DNA of 52,747 bases from Elusimicrobia bacterium GWC2_61_19 (GTDB lineage Bacteria > Elusimicrobiota > Elusimicrobia > Elusimicrobiales > UBA9959). The stretch lies in assembly GCA_001799795.1 (NCBI GenBank), contig MGUD01000013.1, forward strand, positions 40,553 through 93,299, in the 5' to 3' direction. Each line of letters starts with the position of its first letter. The first letter of the stretch is position 1. Below the pieces are notes generated by a model, which had not been told where the DNA came from, searched no databases, and worked only from the letters and a program-made list of their open reading frames with translations. Position numbers and translations under genes: made by a program. Below are positions 10,042-18,368 of this stretch, piece by piece.

Positions 10042-11595
10042 TTATTTCTTCGCGGCCAGCCGGATTATCTCGCCGGCCAGGCGGCAGGCCCCGGCGTTGG
10101 AAGGCATCACTATCACGCCGGCGGCCTCCAGGCCTTTTACCACTTTGAACCGGGCCTGCGGGTCGGTCTCCGTGCCGGTGACGGAGGTCACTATCGACAG
10201 TTCCTTGTTGTGGATGAACGCCTCCACTATCGCGGGCAGGATATCCTCCAGCGGCTGCAGGTTGGCGCCGTAGCCCAGCACCAGGTCCAGTAGCAGCACG
10301 GAGACCTCCGGTTTTTTCGCTTCGGAGATTATCATCTTGTTGCGCAGGCTGAAGTCTATCATCGGGTGCGGCCGGCCCACAGTGAACTCGTCCTCGCCCA
10401 AATCTATCACGGCGTGGCCGGAGAGCTTCAAGGAATCCTTCAGTTTGAACTTCTTGTCGAGAGGCGCGTTGGAGAACACCTCGCCCGAAAACTCGGGCAG
10501 TATAACCTGGGCCTCGCTGACGAAAGTGCCGCCGGAGAAAAGGCCGCGCAAGCACGTGGACCTTTTCTTCTTCGCCGCTTCGCGCCTGGCCAGTTCCTCG
10601 GCCTTAAGGTTCATGTCGTAGATTATCTCGCGCGCCTTACCCAGCTTCCAGCCCTTACCCAGGCAGACGGCCTTGTAGGCGGCCTCCTCCAGCGTCCGGG
10701 CGGGATAAAAGTTCTCTTTGAGCTTCTCTTTGATCTCGCCGCCGAGGAAAACGGCCACTACGGGCTTTTCTATTTTTGTAATTTCGGCTGTGATCTTTTT
10801 AAGTATGGCGGGATGGGGGGGCTTGGAGACGATCAGCAGCACTTCCGTGGCGGGATCCGCCGCCAGCATTTTAAGCGCCTGGATAAGGGTCAGCGCGCCC
10901 ACCTCTATTTTCACGTCGCGCGAGCCGGTGCCGATGGCCTGGGAGATGCCTGCGCCCTCGTTGGAGATAAGGGTAGTCACCTCCTGCAGGCCGGTACCGG
11001 AAGCCGCCACCACGCCGATATTCCCGCGGCGCACGGAATTGGCGAAAGCTATGGGTGCGCCGTTGATGATGGCCGTGCCGCAGTCCGGGCCCATTACCAG
11101 CAGCCCCTTTTTAAGCGCCGCCCGCTTCAGGGCCACCTCGGTCTCCACCGGCACGTTGTCGGAGAAGATCATCACGTTCAGGTCCTTCTCCAGGCACTCG
11201 GCGGCCAGCGCCCCGGCGAAACGGCCGGCCACGGAAATAACGGCGAGATTGGCGCCCTCCAGAGTTTTGACCGCGTCGGCCAGGCCCGCGGCTTTCCTGT
11301 CAGTGCCGGCCTGCGCCTGCGCCGGTTTCATATTGAGCAGTTCTTCGGCCGCCTTCAGCGCGGCGTCGGCGTCGGCGGGAGTGCGCGCACTGACGGCTAT
11401 GGCCAGGTCGCTGTCGCCGGCCCTGAGTATTTCGGGCGTAAGCAGGCCGGAGGCCTTTATGATGCCCTTGTTCTCTTTGGTGGCCATCACCACGGCGGAG
11501 TCGATAACCCCGGGCACGGCGTTAAGTTTTTTGGCGACCTGCATCAGCGAGACGGAATCGAAATAGGCGCCCTTTTTAATAATGGTCTTTATCAT
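10042..11595 (-). CDS. fdrA: FdrA / AllF-type carbamoyltransferase subunit (succinyl-CoA-synthetase fold)
   Basis: 517 aa, related to the alpha/beta subunits of succinyl-CoA synthetase. The N-terminal half has an ATP-grasp-associated Rossmann core with VMGPDCGTAIINGAPIAFAN near residue 170 and VVAASGTGLQEVT near 205. The C-terminal half shows GLFSGGTFVSEAQ, GRPHPMID and LLLDLVLGYGA, all typical of FdrA. In E. coli the fdrA/ylbE/ylbF products form the oxamate carbamoyltransferase. Here the same three families are adjacent in the order allH-fdrA-allG. An AGGA precedes the ATG. The catalytic call as a carbamoyl-group phosphorolase is family inference. Confidence 0.88.
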   Translation of the reverse strand: MIKTIIKKGAYFDSVSLMQVAKKLNAVPGVIDSAVVMATKENKGIIKASGLLTPEILRAGDSDLAIAVSARTPADADAALKAAEELLNMKPAQAQAGTDRKAAGLADAVKTLEGANLAVISVAGRFAGALAAECLEKDLNVMIFSDNVPVETEVALKRAALKKGLLVMGPDCGTAIINGAPIAFANSVRRGNIGVVAASGTGLQEVTTLISNEGAGISQAIGTGSRDVKIEVGALTLIQALKMLAADPATEVLLIVSKPPHPAILKKITAEITKIEKPVVAVFLGGEIKEKLKENFYPARTLEEAAYKAVCLGKGWKLGKAREIIYDMNLKAEELARREAAKKKRSTCLRGLFSGGTFVSEAQVILPEFSGEVFSNAPLDKKFKLKDSLKLSGHAVIDLGEDEFTVGRPHPMIDFSLRNKMIISEAKKPEVSVLLLDLVLGYGANLQPLEDILPAIVEAFIHNKELSIVTSVTGTETDPQARFKVVKGLEAAGVIVMPSNAGACRLAGEIIRLAAKK

Positions 11596-11602
11596 AATGT
11601 CC

Positions 11603-12433
11603 TTATTGGTCCTTCCAGGAGAAAGCGTCGAGCAGGGCGAAAACCAGTCCGGAGCAGAAATCCGCCCCCGAGGTATGCCCGCTTTCCAGGGCCGCCTTCG
11701 CCGCCGCCGGCAGGTCCTTGCCGCCCTTTACCGACAGGGCCCGCATGAGCCGGCCTATCTTGGCGTTAACTTTTCCTTCATAAGAGGCCTGCAGAAAGTT
11801 ATTGGAGATCAGGTTCTTCCCGTCGGCGTTGTAATATACCAGCTCGAGTTTAGCCATAACGTCGAAGCGCAGGTTCAGCACGGCGTAATTGAAACCGGCC
11901 AGCATGCCGCTGAGGAAATCGTCTCCGGAGGGGGTGAGGCCGAGACCGAGCCCCCGCATGGTCCGCGCGCCGCGCCGGTAATCGCCGGCCTTGAAACTGG
12001 CGACGGCCTTCTTGAACCGGGCCAGCAGATGCTTGTCGAAAGTGCGGGCGAAATCCTTCTCCAGCTCCGATGAGAAAATAAAGGCCAGGCTTTTAGGCGG
12101 GGCGCCGGTCGCGAGCAGGCGGGCCAGCGCCAGGGTATTGGAGAGCACGACTTCCGGGTCGGCGTTGACTTCCGGGATGCCGGAGGCGTAAAGAGAGTCG
12201 GTTTCCTTGCGCAGGCGGTTCTCGTCCACGTAGAAGTAGAACCTGGAGGCGCGCAGGCGCCTGGCCCCGAGCGGCAGCTGTTTGAGCACCAGGTTGAGCG
12301 GGCCGGCGCCGGTGCGCGGCGGGACAAGCGAGACTATCAGCTTGCCTCGGCGGAAGTTTATGGCGTTGGCGAACGCCGAGTGCAGGCGGTAATCGCCCTC
12401 GGGAATGCTGTCGCCGTATGAGATCAGGTCCAT
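11603..12433 (-). CDS. allH: DUF2877 protein, AllH-type carbamoyltransferase subunit
   Basis: 276 aa of the DUF2877 / YlbF family, the third subunit of the AllFGH oxamate carbamoyltransferase. The family hallmark GLGLTPSGDDFLSG lies near residue 160 and a second motif, GHTSGADFCSG, near the C-terminus. The ATG at 12433 sits one base after the stop codon of the upstream amidase gene, so translation is probably coupled. The frame runs further upstream, but only inside that amidase gene, so I reject the longer form. There is no clear SD of its own. Confidence 0.85.
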   Translation of the reverse strand: MDLISYGDSIPEGDYRLHSAFANAINFRRGKLIVSLVPPRTGAGPLNLVLKQLPLGARRLRASRFYFYVDENRLRKETDSLYASGIPEVNADPEVVLSNTLALARLLATGAPPKSLAFIFSSELEKDFARTFDKHLLARFKKAVASFKAGDYRRGARTMRGLGLGLTPSGDDFLSGMLAGFNYAVLNLRFDVMAKLELVYYNADGKNLISNNFLQASYEGKVNAKIGRLMRALSVKGGKDLPAAAKAALESGHTSGADFCSGLVFALLDAFSWKDQ

Positions 12434-12434
12434 A

Positions 12435-13196
12435 TTACTGCCAGGGGAAGCTTTTTCTTTCGCCGAGGAACGGGAAGCGTTCACGGGTTTTGGACACCAG
12501 GTCGCGGTCCAGCGGCGTCGCGGCGGCAAAAATACCCTCGGCCGTGCCGCAGTCCAGCACCGTCTTGCCCAGCGGGTCGTAGCAGACGGAGTTGCCGGAA
12601 TACTCTATCTTGCCTTCCATGCCGACACGGTCGACGCCGATGCAGTAGGCCTGGTTCTCCACGGCGCGGGCGCGCAGCAATGTCGTCCACTGCTCGGCGC
12701 GGCGCATAGGCCAGGCGGCTATCACAAGGTAAACGTCGGCGGAGGGGGCCTTGTTCCAGAACAGGTAGGGGAAGCGCAGGTCGAAGCAGACCGCCGGCAT
12801 AACGCGCAGGCCTTCCATGCCGAACAGTTCCTGCTTGGTGCCGGCCTGGTAATGCTTGTCCTCTCCGCCGAAGGCGTAGAGGTGGATCTTGGAATAGGTG
12901 TTTATACGGTTGCCGCGGCGGTCCACGGTTATCAGGTTGTTATACCCCTTCTCGACGCCGCCGAAAGAGATGTTGATATTATTCTCCGCGGCAAGCCCGG
13001 AGAAAAAAGCCCGGTCGGAATCGTCCAGCTCGGAAACGGCGGTGTTCATGGTAAAACCGGACAGCGTCATTTCGGAGAACACCAGCCAGTCTGCCCCGCC
13101 CAGGCGCTGGCAATTCTCGACGAGGGCCTCTATCCTGCTCTTATTGGCCTCTTTGTCTTCCCACTTGATGTCGTACTGGCACAGGGCAATTTTCAT
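12435..13196 (-). CDS. Nitrilase-superfamily hydrolase, omega-amidase-like
   Basis: 253-aa carbon-nitrogen hydrolase. The Glu-Lys-Cys catalytic triad is visible: E42 in VFSEMTLSGF, K103 in YSKIHLYAF and C137 in AVCFDLRFPYLF. The CFDLRFP context resembles omega-amidase / YafV / Nit2 enzymes that hydrolyse terminal amides such as 2-oxoglutaramate. Beta-ureidopropionase-type chemistry would be an alternative in this context. It lies between the molybdenum subunit gene (12 nt gap) and allH (1 nt gap), with AGGAG before the ATG. It is clearly part of the catabolic operon, and its substrate is probably an amide formed by the upstream enzymes. Confidence 0.88.
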   Translation of the reverse strand: MKIALCQYDIKWEDKEANKSRIEALVENCQRLGGADWLVFSEMTLSGFTMNTAVSELDDSDRAFFSGLAAENNINISFGGVEKGYNNLITVDRRGNRINTYSKIHLYAFGGEDKHYQAGTKQELFGMEGLRVMPAVCFDLRFPYLFWNKAPSADVYLVIAAWPMRRAEQWTTLLRARAVENQAYCIGVDRVGMEGKIEYSGNSVCYDPLGKTVLDCGTAEGIFAAATPLDRDLVSKTRERFPFLGERKSFPWQ

Positions 13197-13208
13197 CGGG
13201 CTCCTCGC

Positions 13209-15608
13209 TTATTTACCGCCGTTCTTGACCGCCAGGGCCACTTTTTCCTTGGTGACCGGCATGGACTTTATACGCACGCCCAAAGCGTCCGCTACCGCGT
13301 TGGCGATCAGCGGCGCGCAGGGGATCATGGTGTGCTCGCCCACGCCACGCGCGCCGTAGGGCCCGTCGGGCTGGGCCACCTCTATGATTATCGGCACCAC
13401 TACGTCGGGCATATCCATGGCGGTGGGGATCTTATAGTCGGAGAAGTTGGCGTTCAGCAGCTTCCCTTTTTCGCTGTAACGCATGTCCTCGTAGAGCACC
13501 GTGGCGAAGCCCTGCATAAGTCCGCCCACTATCTGGCCGCGCACCAGGTCCGGGTTGATGGCTTTGCCGCAGTCCACGGCCAGCGCCACCTTTTTAATTT
13601 TCATCTTGCCGGATTCCCTGTCCACCTCCAGGATGATGCCGGCCGAGCCCGTAGTGTAATGCACGTTCGGGTGGCCGCCCTGCCCGGTCTCCGGATCGCT
13701 GATGGCCGAGGCGAACTCGGGCATGAACACGCCGGAGCCCATGATAGGCCCGCCCTTGAAAGTGTGGTCTTCGGCCTGTATGCCGTTGATGACGAAGTCC
13801 TTGAAAGGCAGCGCGAAGTCCGGCTTGGTGCGGCATTTAACGCATTCGTCCTGAAGGTACAGAGTGCTCTTGTCCAGGCAGTGCACACGCTGCACCAGAT
13901 CGAAAATGCGCTCGCGGGCCTCGAGGGCCGCGCGCTTGACGGCGTTGCCGCAGCCCCAGGTCACGTGCGAGCCGACGGTCTGCCACTCGTATGGGTTGCG
14001 GTCGGTGTCCGGTGTCTCCACGCGGATCTTGGTCACCGGCAGGGCCAGCACCTCGCCGGCGATCTGCGCCATCACGGTAAGCAGGCCCTGCCCTATCTCC
14101 ATGCCGGAGACCAGGATATTGACGCTGCCGTCCTCGTTGAACTTCAGGAAAGCGCTGGAACTGGCGTTGGGCGGCATGGCGGGGGATTTCCAGAAGCAGA
14201 CCAGGGCCTTGCCTATGGCCTTCTTCGGGTCTTTGGACTTTTCCTTCACACCCCATTTAATTTCTTTTTCCACCCTCCCTATGGCCTCGCGTATGCCGTT
14301 GGGATTCATGTGCGCGCCGTAGGGCAGGGTGTCGCCCTCCTTGATGGCGTTCTTCTTGCGGAACTCCACCGGGTCCAGACCCAGCTGAACCGCCATGCGG
14401 GTTATATGCGACTCCAGCCCGAAGAGGAACTCGGAGTAGCCGAAACCGCGGTAGGCGCCGCAGGGCGGCAGGTTGGTATAGGTGCACATCGAGTCGACGC
14501 TCAGGTTGTCGACCTTGTAAGGACCGCTGGCCGACAGGCCGGCCGCGTTGACCACATTGGCGCCGTATTCCACATAGGCGCCGGAGTCCCAATGCAGCTT
14601 AAAGTCCAGCGCGGTTATCTTGCCCGTCTTGGTGGCGCCCATTTTGATCTTGGCCGTAACGCCGAGGCGCTGGTAGGTGTTGTAGAACTCCTGCGCGCGG
14701 TTCCACAGCAGCTTTACCGGGCGGCCGGGCACCGCTATGGCGAGCGCGGCCGCGATGATCTCCATGGTGACGCCGGCCTTGCCGCCGAAGCCGCCGCCGA
14801 TATAGGTGCTGATCACGCGCACGTCCTTATGGCTAAGGCCGAAAGCCTTCAAGGTCTCGGCGAACACGTGGCGCTGCGTAAAGGGGGACTGCGAGGAGGT
14901 CCACATCGTCAGCCGGCCCGACGCGTCATAAAGGCCGACGGCCGAATGCGGCTCGATGGCGCAATGCGCGTAGCGGGGGACAGTATACGTATCTTCCAGC
15001 ACCAGGTCCGCGTCCTTGAAACCTTTGGCCAGGTCGCCCTTGCGGATCTTGCGCCAGTGCGCGATATTCGTGCCCGGCTTGGGGAAGAACCACGGCACAT
15101 GGGTATAATCCTTGAGATCGGGGTGCACCAAGGGGGAATCCTTCTCTAAAGCCTTCACGGGGTCCATCACCGCCGGAAGTTCTGCGTATTCCACCTTCAC
15201 CAGCGCGGCGGCGCGCATGGCCGTCTTCGGGTCGGTGGCCACCACGGCGGCCACCTGTTCGCCGACGAAGCGCACGGTGTCGGTGGCGAAAACGTAACGG
15301 TCGTTCATATAGAGGCCGAACTTCTGCGTGAAGTTGCGGCCGGTCACCACCTTCACCACGCCATGCACTTTCTCGGCCTTGGAGGTATCGATGGCTTTGA
15401 TCTTCGCGTGGGCGTGGGGACTTTCCACCAGGGCGGCGTAGAGCAGGGCGGGGCCGAATTCCAGGTCGTCGGTATACTTGGCGGCGCCTTTTATTTTTTC
15501 CCAGCCGTCTATGCGCAGCACGGATTTGCCGACGACCTTCAGTTCTCCGTCCGCGGGCCCGGCTTTCACGCTCTTCTTCGGTTTAGAAATTGTTTTTTGA
15601 AGGTCCAT
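13209..15608 (-). CDS. Xanthine-dehydrogenase-family molybdenum hydroxylase, Mo-binding large subunit
   Basis: 799 aa with the a/b hammerhead domain (about 25-135) followed by the molybdopterin-binding domains. Motifs seen are IGGGFGGKAG (about 280), the active-site Arg loop AYRGFGYSE (about 395), GMEIGQG (about 510), and the C-terminal GARGVGEH containing the catalytic Glu that abstracts the substrate proton. It lacks the AYRCSFR loop of form I CO dehydrogenase. It is therefore a hydroxylase of the xanthine, nicotinate or related N-heterocycle type rather than CoxL. It needs the FAD and 2Fe-2S subunits encoded just upstream. No XdhC-type cofactor-insertion gene is in the window. The substrate is unknown. 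Confidence 0.93.
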   Translation of the reverse strand: MDLQKTISKPKKSVKAGPADGELKVVGKSVLRIDGWEKIKGAAKYTDDLEFGPALLYAALVESPHAHAKIKAIDTSKAEKVHGVVKVVTGRNFTQKFGLYMNDRYVFATDTVRFVGEQVAAVVATDPKTAMRAAALVKVEYAELPAVMDPVKALEKDSPLVHPDLKDYTHVPWFFPKPGTNIAHWRKIRKGDLAKGFKDADLVLEDTYTVPRYAHCAIEPHSAVGLYDASGRLTMWTSSQSPFTQRHVFAETLKAFGLSHKDVRVISTYIGGGFGGKAGVTMEIIAAALAIAVPGRPVKLLWNRAQEFYNTYQRLGVTAKIKMGATKTGKITALDFKLHWDSGAYVEYGANVVNAAGLSASGPYKVDNLSVDSMCTYTNLPPCGAYRGFGYSEFLFGLESHITRMAVQLGLDPVEFRKKNAIKEGDTLPYGAHMNPNGIREAIGRVEKEIKWGVKEKSKDPKKAIGKALVCFWKSPAMPPNASSSAFLKFNEDGSVNILVSGMEIGQGLLTVMAQIAGEVLALPVTKIRVETPDTDRNPYEWQTVGSHVTWGCGNAVKRAALEARERIFDLVQRVHCLDKSTLYLQDECVKCRTKPDFALPFKDFVINGIQAEDHTFKGGPIMGSGVFMPEFASAISDPETGQGGHPNVHYTTGSAGIILEVDRESGKMKIKKVALAVDCGKAINPDLVRGQIVGGLMQGFATVLYEDMRYSEKGKLLNANFSDYKIPTAMDMPDVVVPIIIEVAQPDGPYGARGVGEHTMIPCAPLIANAVADALGVRIKSMPVTKEKVALAVKNGGK

Positions 15609-15651
15609 ATTTACCTCTCTTATCCCGCCTCTGCAAAGTTCCGGACCGCCC

Positions 15652-16044
15652 TTACTTCTTCCCGGCCGGCTGCGCGGCGCAGGCGGTCATATTGAAGCGC
15701 ACGGGGGCGGGGACTTTGCTCGAACCGGCCCCGAAATAGCCGCCCTGCGCGCAATGGCCCGCAGCTATCGGCTGGGCCTCTATCTTGACCTGGTCCAGCA
15801 CCATGTTGCCCGGCTCCCCGCGCCAGTACCTGCGCACCACCGCCTTGACCGGGGCATAGCCCATAAAGCCGTCGTTCACCAGCACCTGGGCGCCGGCGGG
15901 AGCTGTTATAACCTCTATGTTTTCTTCAACGAACGGCCCGGTCTCCGGCTCGACGAAAGGGCTGCCGCCGCGTTTCATCCCGCCCTGCGGCATGGCGCAG
16001 GCGGCAAGCAGAACCGCGGCACTTATCAATATCAAGTTTTTCAT
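15652..16044 (-). CDS. Small lipoprotein encoded inside the Mo-hydroxylase operon
   Basis: 130 aa with a classic lipobox: a short charged start, a hydrophobic core and LAAC at about residues 12-15, so Cys15 would be lipidated. The mature part has APAGAQVLVNDGFMGYAPV, which resembles a PEGA-type beta module, and three further Cys. A GGAGAGG precedes the ATG. It is encoded between the 2Fe-2S and Mo subunit genes, 24 nt and 43 nt from them, and is co-directional. Its role is unknown. Mo-hydroxylase operons usually carry no lipoprotein here, and that position is the interesting point. Confidence 0.82.
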   Translation of the reverse strand: MKNLILISAAVLLAACAMPQGGMKRGGSPFVEPETGPFVEENIEVITAPAGAQVLVNDGFMGYAPVKAVVRRYWRGEPGNMVLDQVKIEAQPIAAGHCAQGGYFGAGSSKVPAPVRFNMTACAAQPAGKK

Positions 16045-16068
16045 AACCTCTCCTGCCCCGATGAATAT

Positions 16069-16536
16069 TTACTTACCCTTGGCCGTTTCCTCTATGGCCG
16101 CCACTATCGGCTCGTAGCCGGTGCAGCGGCAGAGGTTGCCGGCTATGGCTTCCTTTATATCGTGCGTAGTGGGCTTGGCGTTCTTCTCGAGCAGCTCGGT
16201 GGCCGACAGGATCACGCCGGGCGCGCAGAAGCCGCACTGGAAAGAATTCTTCTCGTGGAATTTCTTCTGGAGCTTCTGGGTCCATTTGCGCGACCCGGCG
16301 CCCTCGAGGGTGACGATCTCCGTCCCGTCCGCTTCCACCGCCAACGCCAGGCAGGAGCGGATGGTCTTGCCGTTCAGGAGCACGGTGCAGGTGCCGCAGT
16401 CGCCGCGGTCACAGCCCACCTTGGGGCTCTTTATGCCGAGGCGCCCGCGCAGCACGTCCAGCAGCACGTCGCTGGGCTCCACGTCCAGGGCCACCTTCTC
16501 GCCGTTCAGACTGAAATTTATCCTGTGCATTTTCAT
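16069..16536 (-). CDS. Mo-hydroxylase 2Fe-2S subunit
   Basis: 155-aa small subunit carrying two [2Fe-2S] clusters that pass electrons from the Mo centre to FAD. The plant-ferredoxin-type N-terminal cluster ligands are C42, C47, C50 (GCDRGDCGTC) and C62. The second, helical-domain cluster uses C101, C104 (QCGFCAPG) and C136, C138 (NLCRCTGY). All eight ligands are present. A GGGGG lies 5 nt before the ATG. It sits 20 nt after the FAD subunit gene. Confidence 0.95.
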   Translation of the reverse strand: MKMHRINFSLNGEKVALDVEPSDVLLDVLRGRLGIKSPKVGCDRGDCGTCTVLLNGKTIRSCLALAVEADGTEIVTLEGAGSRKWTQKLQKKFHEKNSFQCGFCAPGVILSATELLEKNAKPTTHDIKEAIAGNLCRCTGYEPIVAAIEETAKGK

Positions 16537-16556
16537 ATAGACCCCCTGTACCGTCC

Positions 16557-17450
16557 TTACGCGATATTCTCGGTGCCGTACTTCGGCCCTTTGCCGAACA
16601 GGCGGGCCACCGCTTTTTCAAGAACGCGGCCCAGCATCACCTGCGTCATATGCAGGCGGTATTCCCTGGAGGACCGAATATCGCTGATGGGGGACACTTC
16701 CTGCAGGATGGTCTCTTTGGCCCTGGCTACCAATTTGTCGCTCAGTTTGTTGCCGTTCAGCACCGCCTCGGTTTTGGGGCAGCGCGCGGGCTTGGGGCCA
16801 AGGGCGCAGACGGCCAGGCGGTAGGTGTTGTCTGCGAAGGCCAGCGCGGCGATACCGCCCTGCGCCAGGTCCTCGCCTTCGTAGCGGGAAAGCTTCATAT
16901 AGCAGCCGGCGTGCTTTTTAGCCGGCAGTTTCATCTCCACGGCGGTAACTATCTCGTCGGGGGCCAGCACGGTCTTTTTGGGCCCCGCGAACCACTCGGC
17001 GATCGCTACGCGGCGCTCGCCCCTGATGCTGCGGGTGAGCACTTCGGCGTCGTAGACCGCCAGCACCGGCGCGGAATCGGCGGAAGGCACGGCGGAACAG
17101 ATATTGCCGGCCACGGTGGCGCGGTTGCGCACGCCCACCGAGGCGACCGTCAGCGAAGCTTCCCAGAGCAGGGGGAATTTGGCCTTTACCAGCGGGGAGT
17201 CGATCAGGTCCGCGAAAGTGACCAGCGCGCCTATATGCATGACGTCGCCCTTGAGGGTGAAGCCGGCCAGTTCCTCCAGCGCCTTTATGTCCACCACCAC
17301 CTCGGGGCGGGCCAGGTTCTCCTTGAGGTGCACCACCAGGTCGGTGCCACCGGCGAGCGCCCTGGCCTTCTCCCTGTAAAGCGAAAAGACATGGAGGGCT
17401 TCGTCCATGTCTCTGGGCTTGACGTATTCGAACTCCGTGGTGATCGGCAT
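16557..17450 (-). CDS. Mo-hydroxylase FAD-binding subunit
   Basis: 297-aa medium subunit. The FAD_binding_5 domain shows ALAGGTDLVVHLKE near residue 35 and VGVRNRATVAGNICSAVPSAD near residue 106, the usual FAD-contacting segments. The C-terminal CO_deh_flav_C domain (about 180-290) follows, including SRYEGEDLAQGG and DIRSSREYR. It completes the three-subunit molybdenum hydroxylase. A GGAGG lies upstream of the ATG. The electron acceptor (NAD, ferredoxin or other) cannot be deduced. Confidence 0.94.
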   Translation of the reverse strand: MPITTEFEYVKPRDMDEALHVFSLYREKARALAGGTDLVVHLKENLARPEVVVDIKALEELAGFTLKGDVMHIGALVTFADLIDSPLVKAKFPLLWEASLTVASVGVRNRATVAGNICSAVPSADSAPVLAVYDAEVLTRSIRGERRVAIAEWFAGPKKTVLAPDEIVTAVEMKLPAKKHAGCYMKLSRYEGEDLAQGGIAALAFADNTYRLAVCALGPKPARCPKTEAVLNGNKLSDKLVARAKETILQEVSPISDIRSSREYRLHMTQVMLGRVLEKAVARLFGKGPKYGTENIA

Positions 17451-17481
17451 ATTTCGCCTCCAGGCTGGTGATCGCTGCGAA

Positions 17482-17503
17482 GGGCGGGGGGAAACCCCGC
17501 CCC
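17482..17503. other. Strong intercistronic hairpin between cyclase and FAD-subunit genes
   Basis: GGGCGGGG pairs perfectly with CCCCGCCC around a short GGAAA-type loop. No T-run follows on the minus strand, so it is unlikely to be an efficient terminator. It may mark an mRNA processing or stability point that separates expression of the first gene from the Mo-hydroxylase genes. Confidence 0.5.
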
Positions 17504-17512
17504 CGTTCCGGG

Positions 17513-18328
17513 TCAGGCCGTCCAGGCCACTACGCGGCCCATGGCCGACTCCAGTTCTATTCCCTTGAGGGGGAAGAAACCGAGCCAGCAGCGCTTATTG
17601 GAAAGCTTGTCTATCTCGCCGCCGACGTTCTCGGCGTGGACCAGGCGTTTGGGGAACAGCTTCAGGTGCATCACCTGGTAGTAGATATCCTGCGGGAACA
17701 TCTCGTCCCATTTCTTGCCGTAGTTGTTCAGCAGCTTGTTCTCGGCTTCGACAAAAAGCTTCGGATGCCAGTTGCGGATGATGGTGTTCATGGGATGGTC
17801 GGCGGAACCGCAGTCCACGCCTATCCACTTGAACTTCATGTCCAGCGCCCACTTGTGGAAGCGGGGGCCGGGCCCGGGATGCTTGCAGAAATAACGCACC
17901 TCGTCGCAGGTCCCCTTCTCGTACCAGGCGTACTTGTGATAGCCGGTATTGATGATGAGGATGTCGCCCTTGCGGATGTCGGCGCGCTTCATCAGCAGCT
18001 CGGGCTCATAAAGGTCGTAATCGCCCACGTCCTTGGAGATGTCGACGACTACGGCCGGCCCGGTCCATTCCTTCATCGGCACCTCGCCGATGGTGCGGCC
18101 GGCGCTGTAAAAGTGTATTTCCCCGTCCATGTGGGTGCCCACGTGGTTGGAGGTCGTCATTATCTGGCCGTTGGCGCCCTGCCCCATATGGGCCCCGGCT
18201 ATGCGCTTGAAATACTGGAGCTGCAGCGGCATATAGCTCGGCCACGGGGGCGTGTGGATGCTCAGGGGCTGGGTAAGGTCGTACATCTTGGCCTTATCAA
18301 GGAACTTTATAAAATCGTTAGGTTTCAT
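17513..18328 (-). CDS. Cyclase-family metal-dependent hydrolase (kynurenine-formamidase-like)
   Basis: 271 aa, first gene of the catabolic cluster. The hallmark metal-binding motif HxGTHxD is present as HVGTHMD (H62, H66, D68). GDILIINTGYHKY and a later IGVDCGSADHP segment fit the same fold. Members hydrolyse amide or ring bonds in formylkynurenine, isatin and related compounds. Beside a Mo-hydroxylase, an attractive idea is ring opening of a hydroxylated N-heterocycle; that is inference. A GGAGG lies 8 nt before the ATG. The operon continues into the FAD subunit gene 62 nt later. Confidence 0.85.
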   Translation of the reverse strand: MKPNDFIKFLDKAKMYDLTQPLSIHTPPWPSYMPLQLQYFKRIAGAHMGQGANGQIMTTSNHVGTHMDGEIHFYSAGRTIGEVPMKEWTGPAVVVDISKDVGDYDLYEPELLMKRADIRKGDILIINTGYHKYAWYEKGTCDEVRYFCKHPGPGPRFHKWALDMKFKWIGVDCGSADHPMNTIIRNWHPKLFVEAENKLLNNYGKKWDEMFPQDIYYQVMHLKLFPKRLVHAENVGGEIDKLSNKRCWLGFFPLKGIELESAMGRVVAWTA

Positions 18329-18368
18329 GCGGACGGCCTCCAGTGGGATGGGAACTTGCTACAGGGAA

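Noticed and set aside
8635-12433. Succinyl-CoA synthetase genes
   Set aside because: FdrA shares the fold, but its DUF1116 and DUF2877 partners mark the carbamoyltransferase complex. The sucC/sucD motifs and gene pair are missing.
12405-15149. A 914-codon open frame on the plus strand
   Set aside because: It is antisense to the amidase and molybdenum-subunit genes, is His/Gly/Val-rich with no recognisable domain, and is the expected by-product of high GC at third codon positions.
13209-15608. Aerobic CO dehydrogenase large subunit (CoxL)
   Set aside because: The diagnostic AYRCSFR active-site loop is absent; the loop reads AYRGFGYSE, as in general xanthine-dehydrogenase-type hydroxylases.
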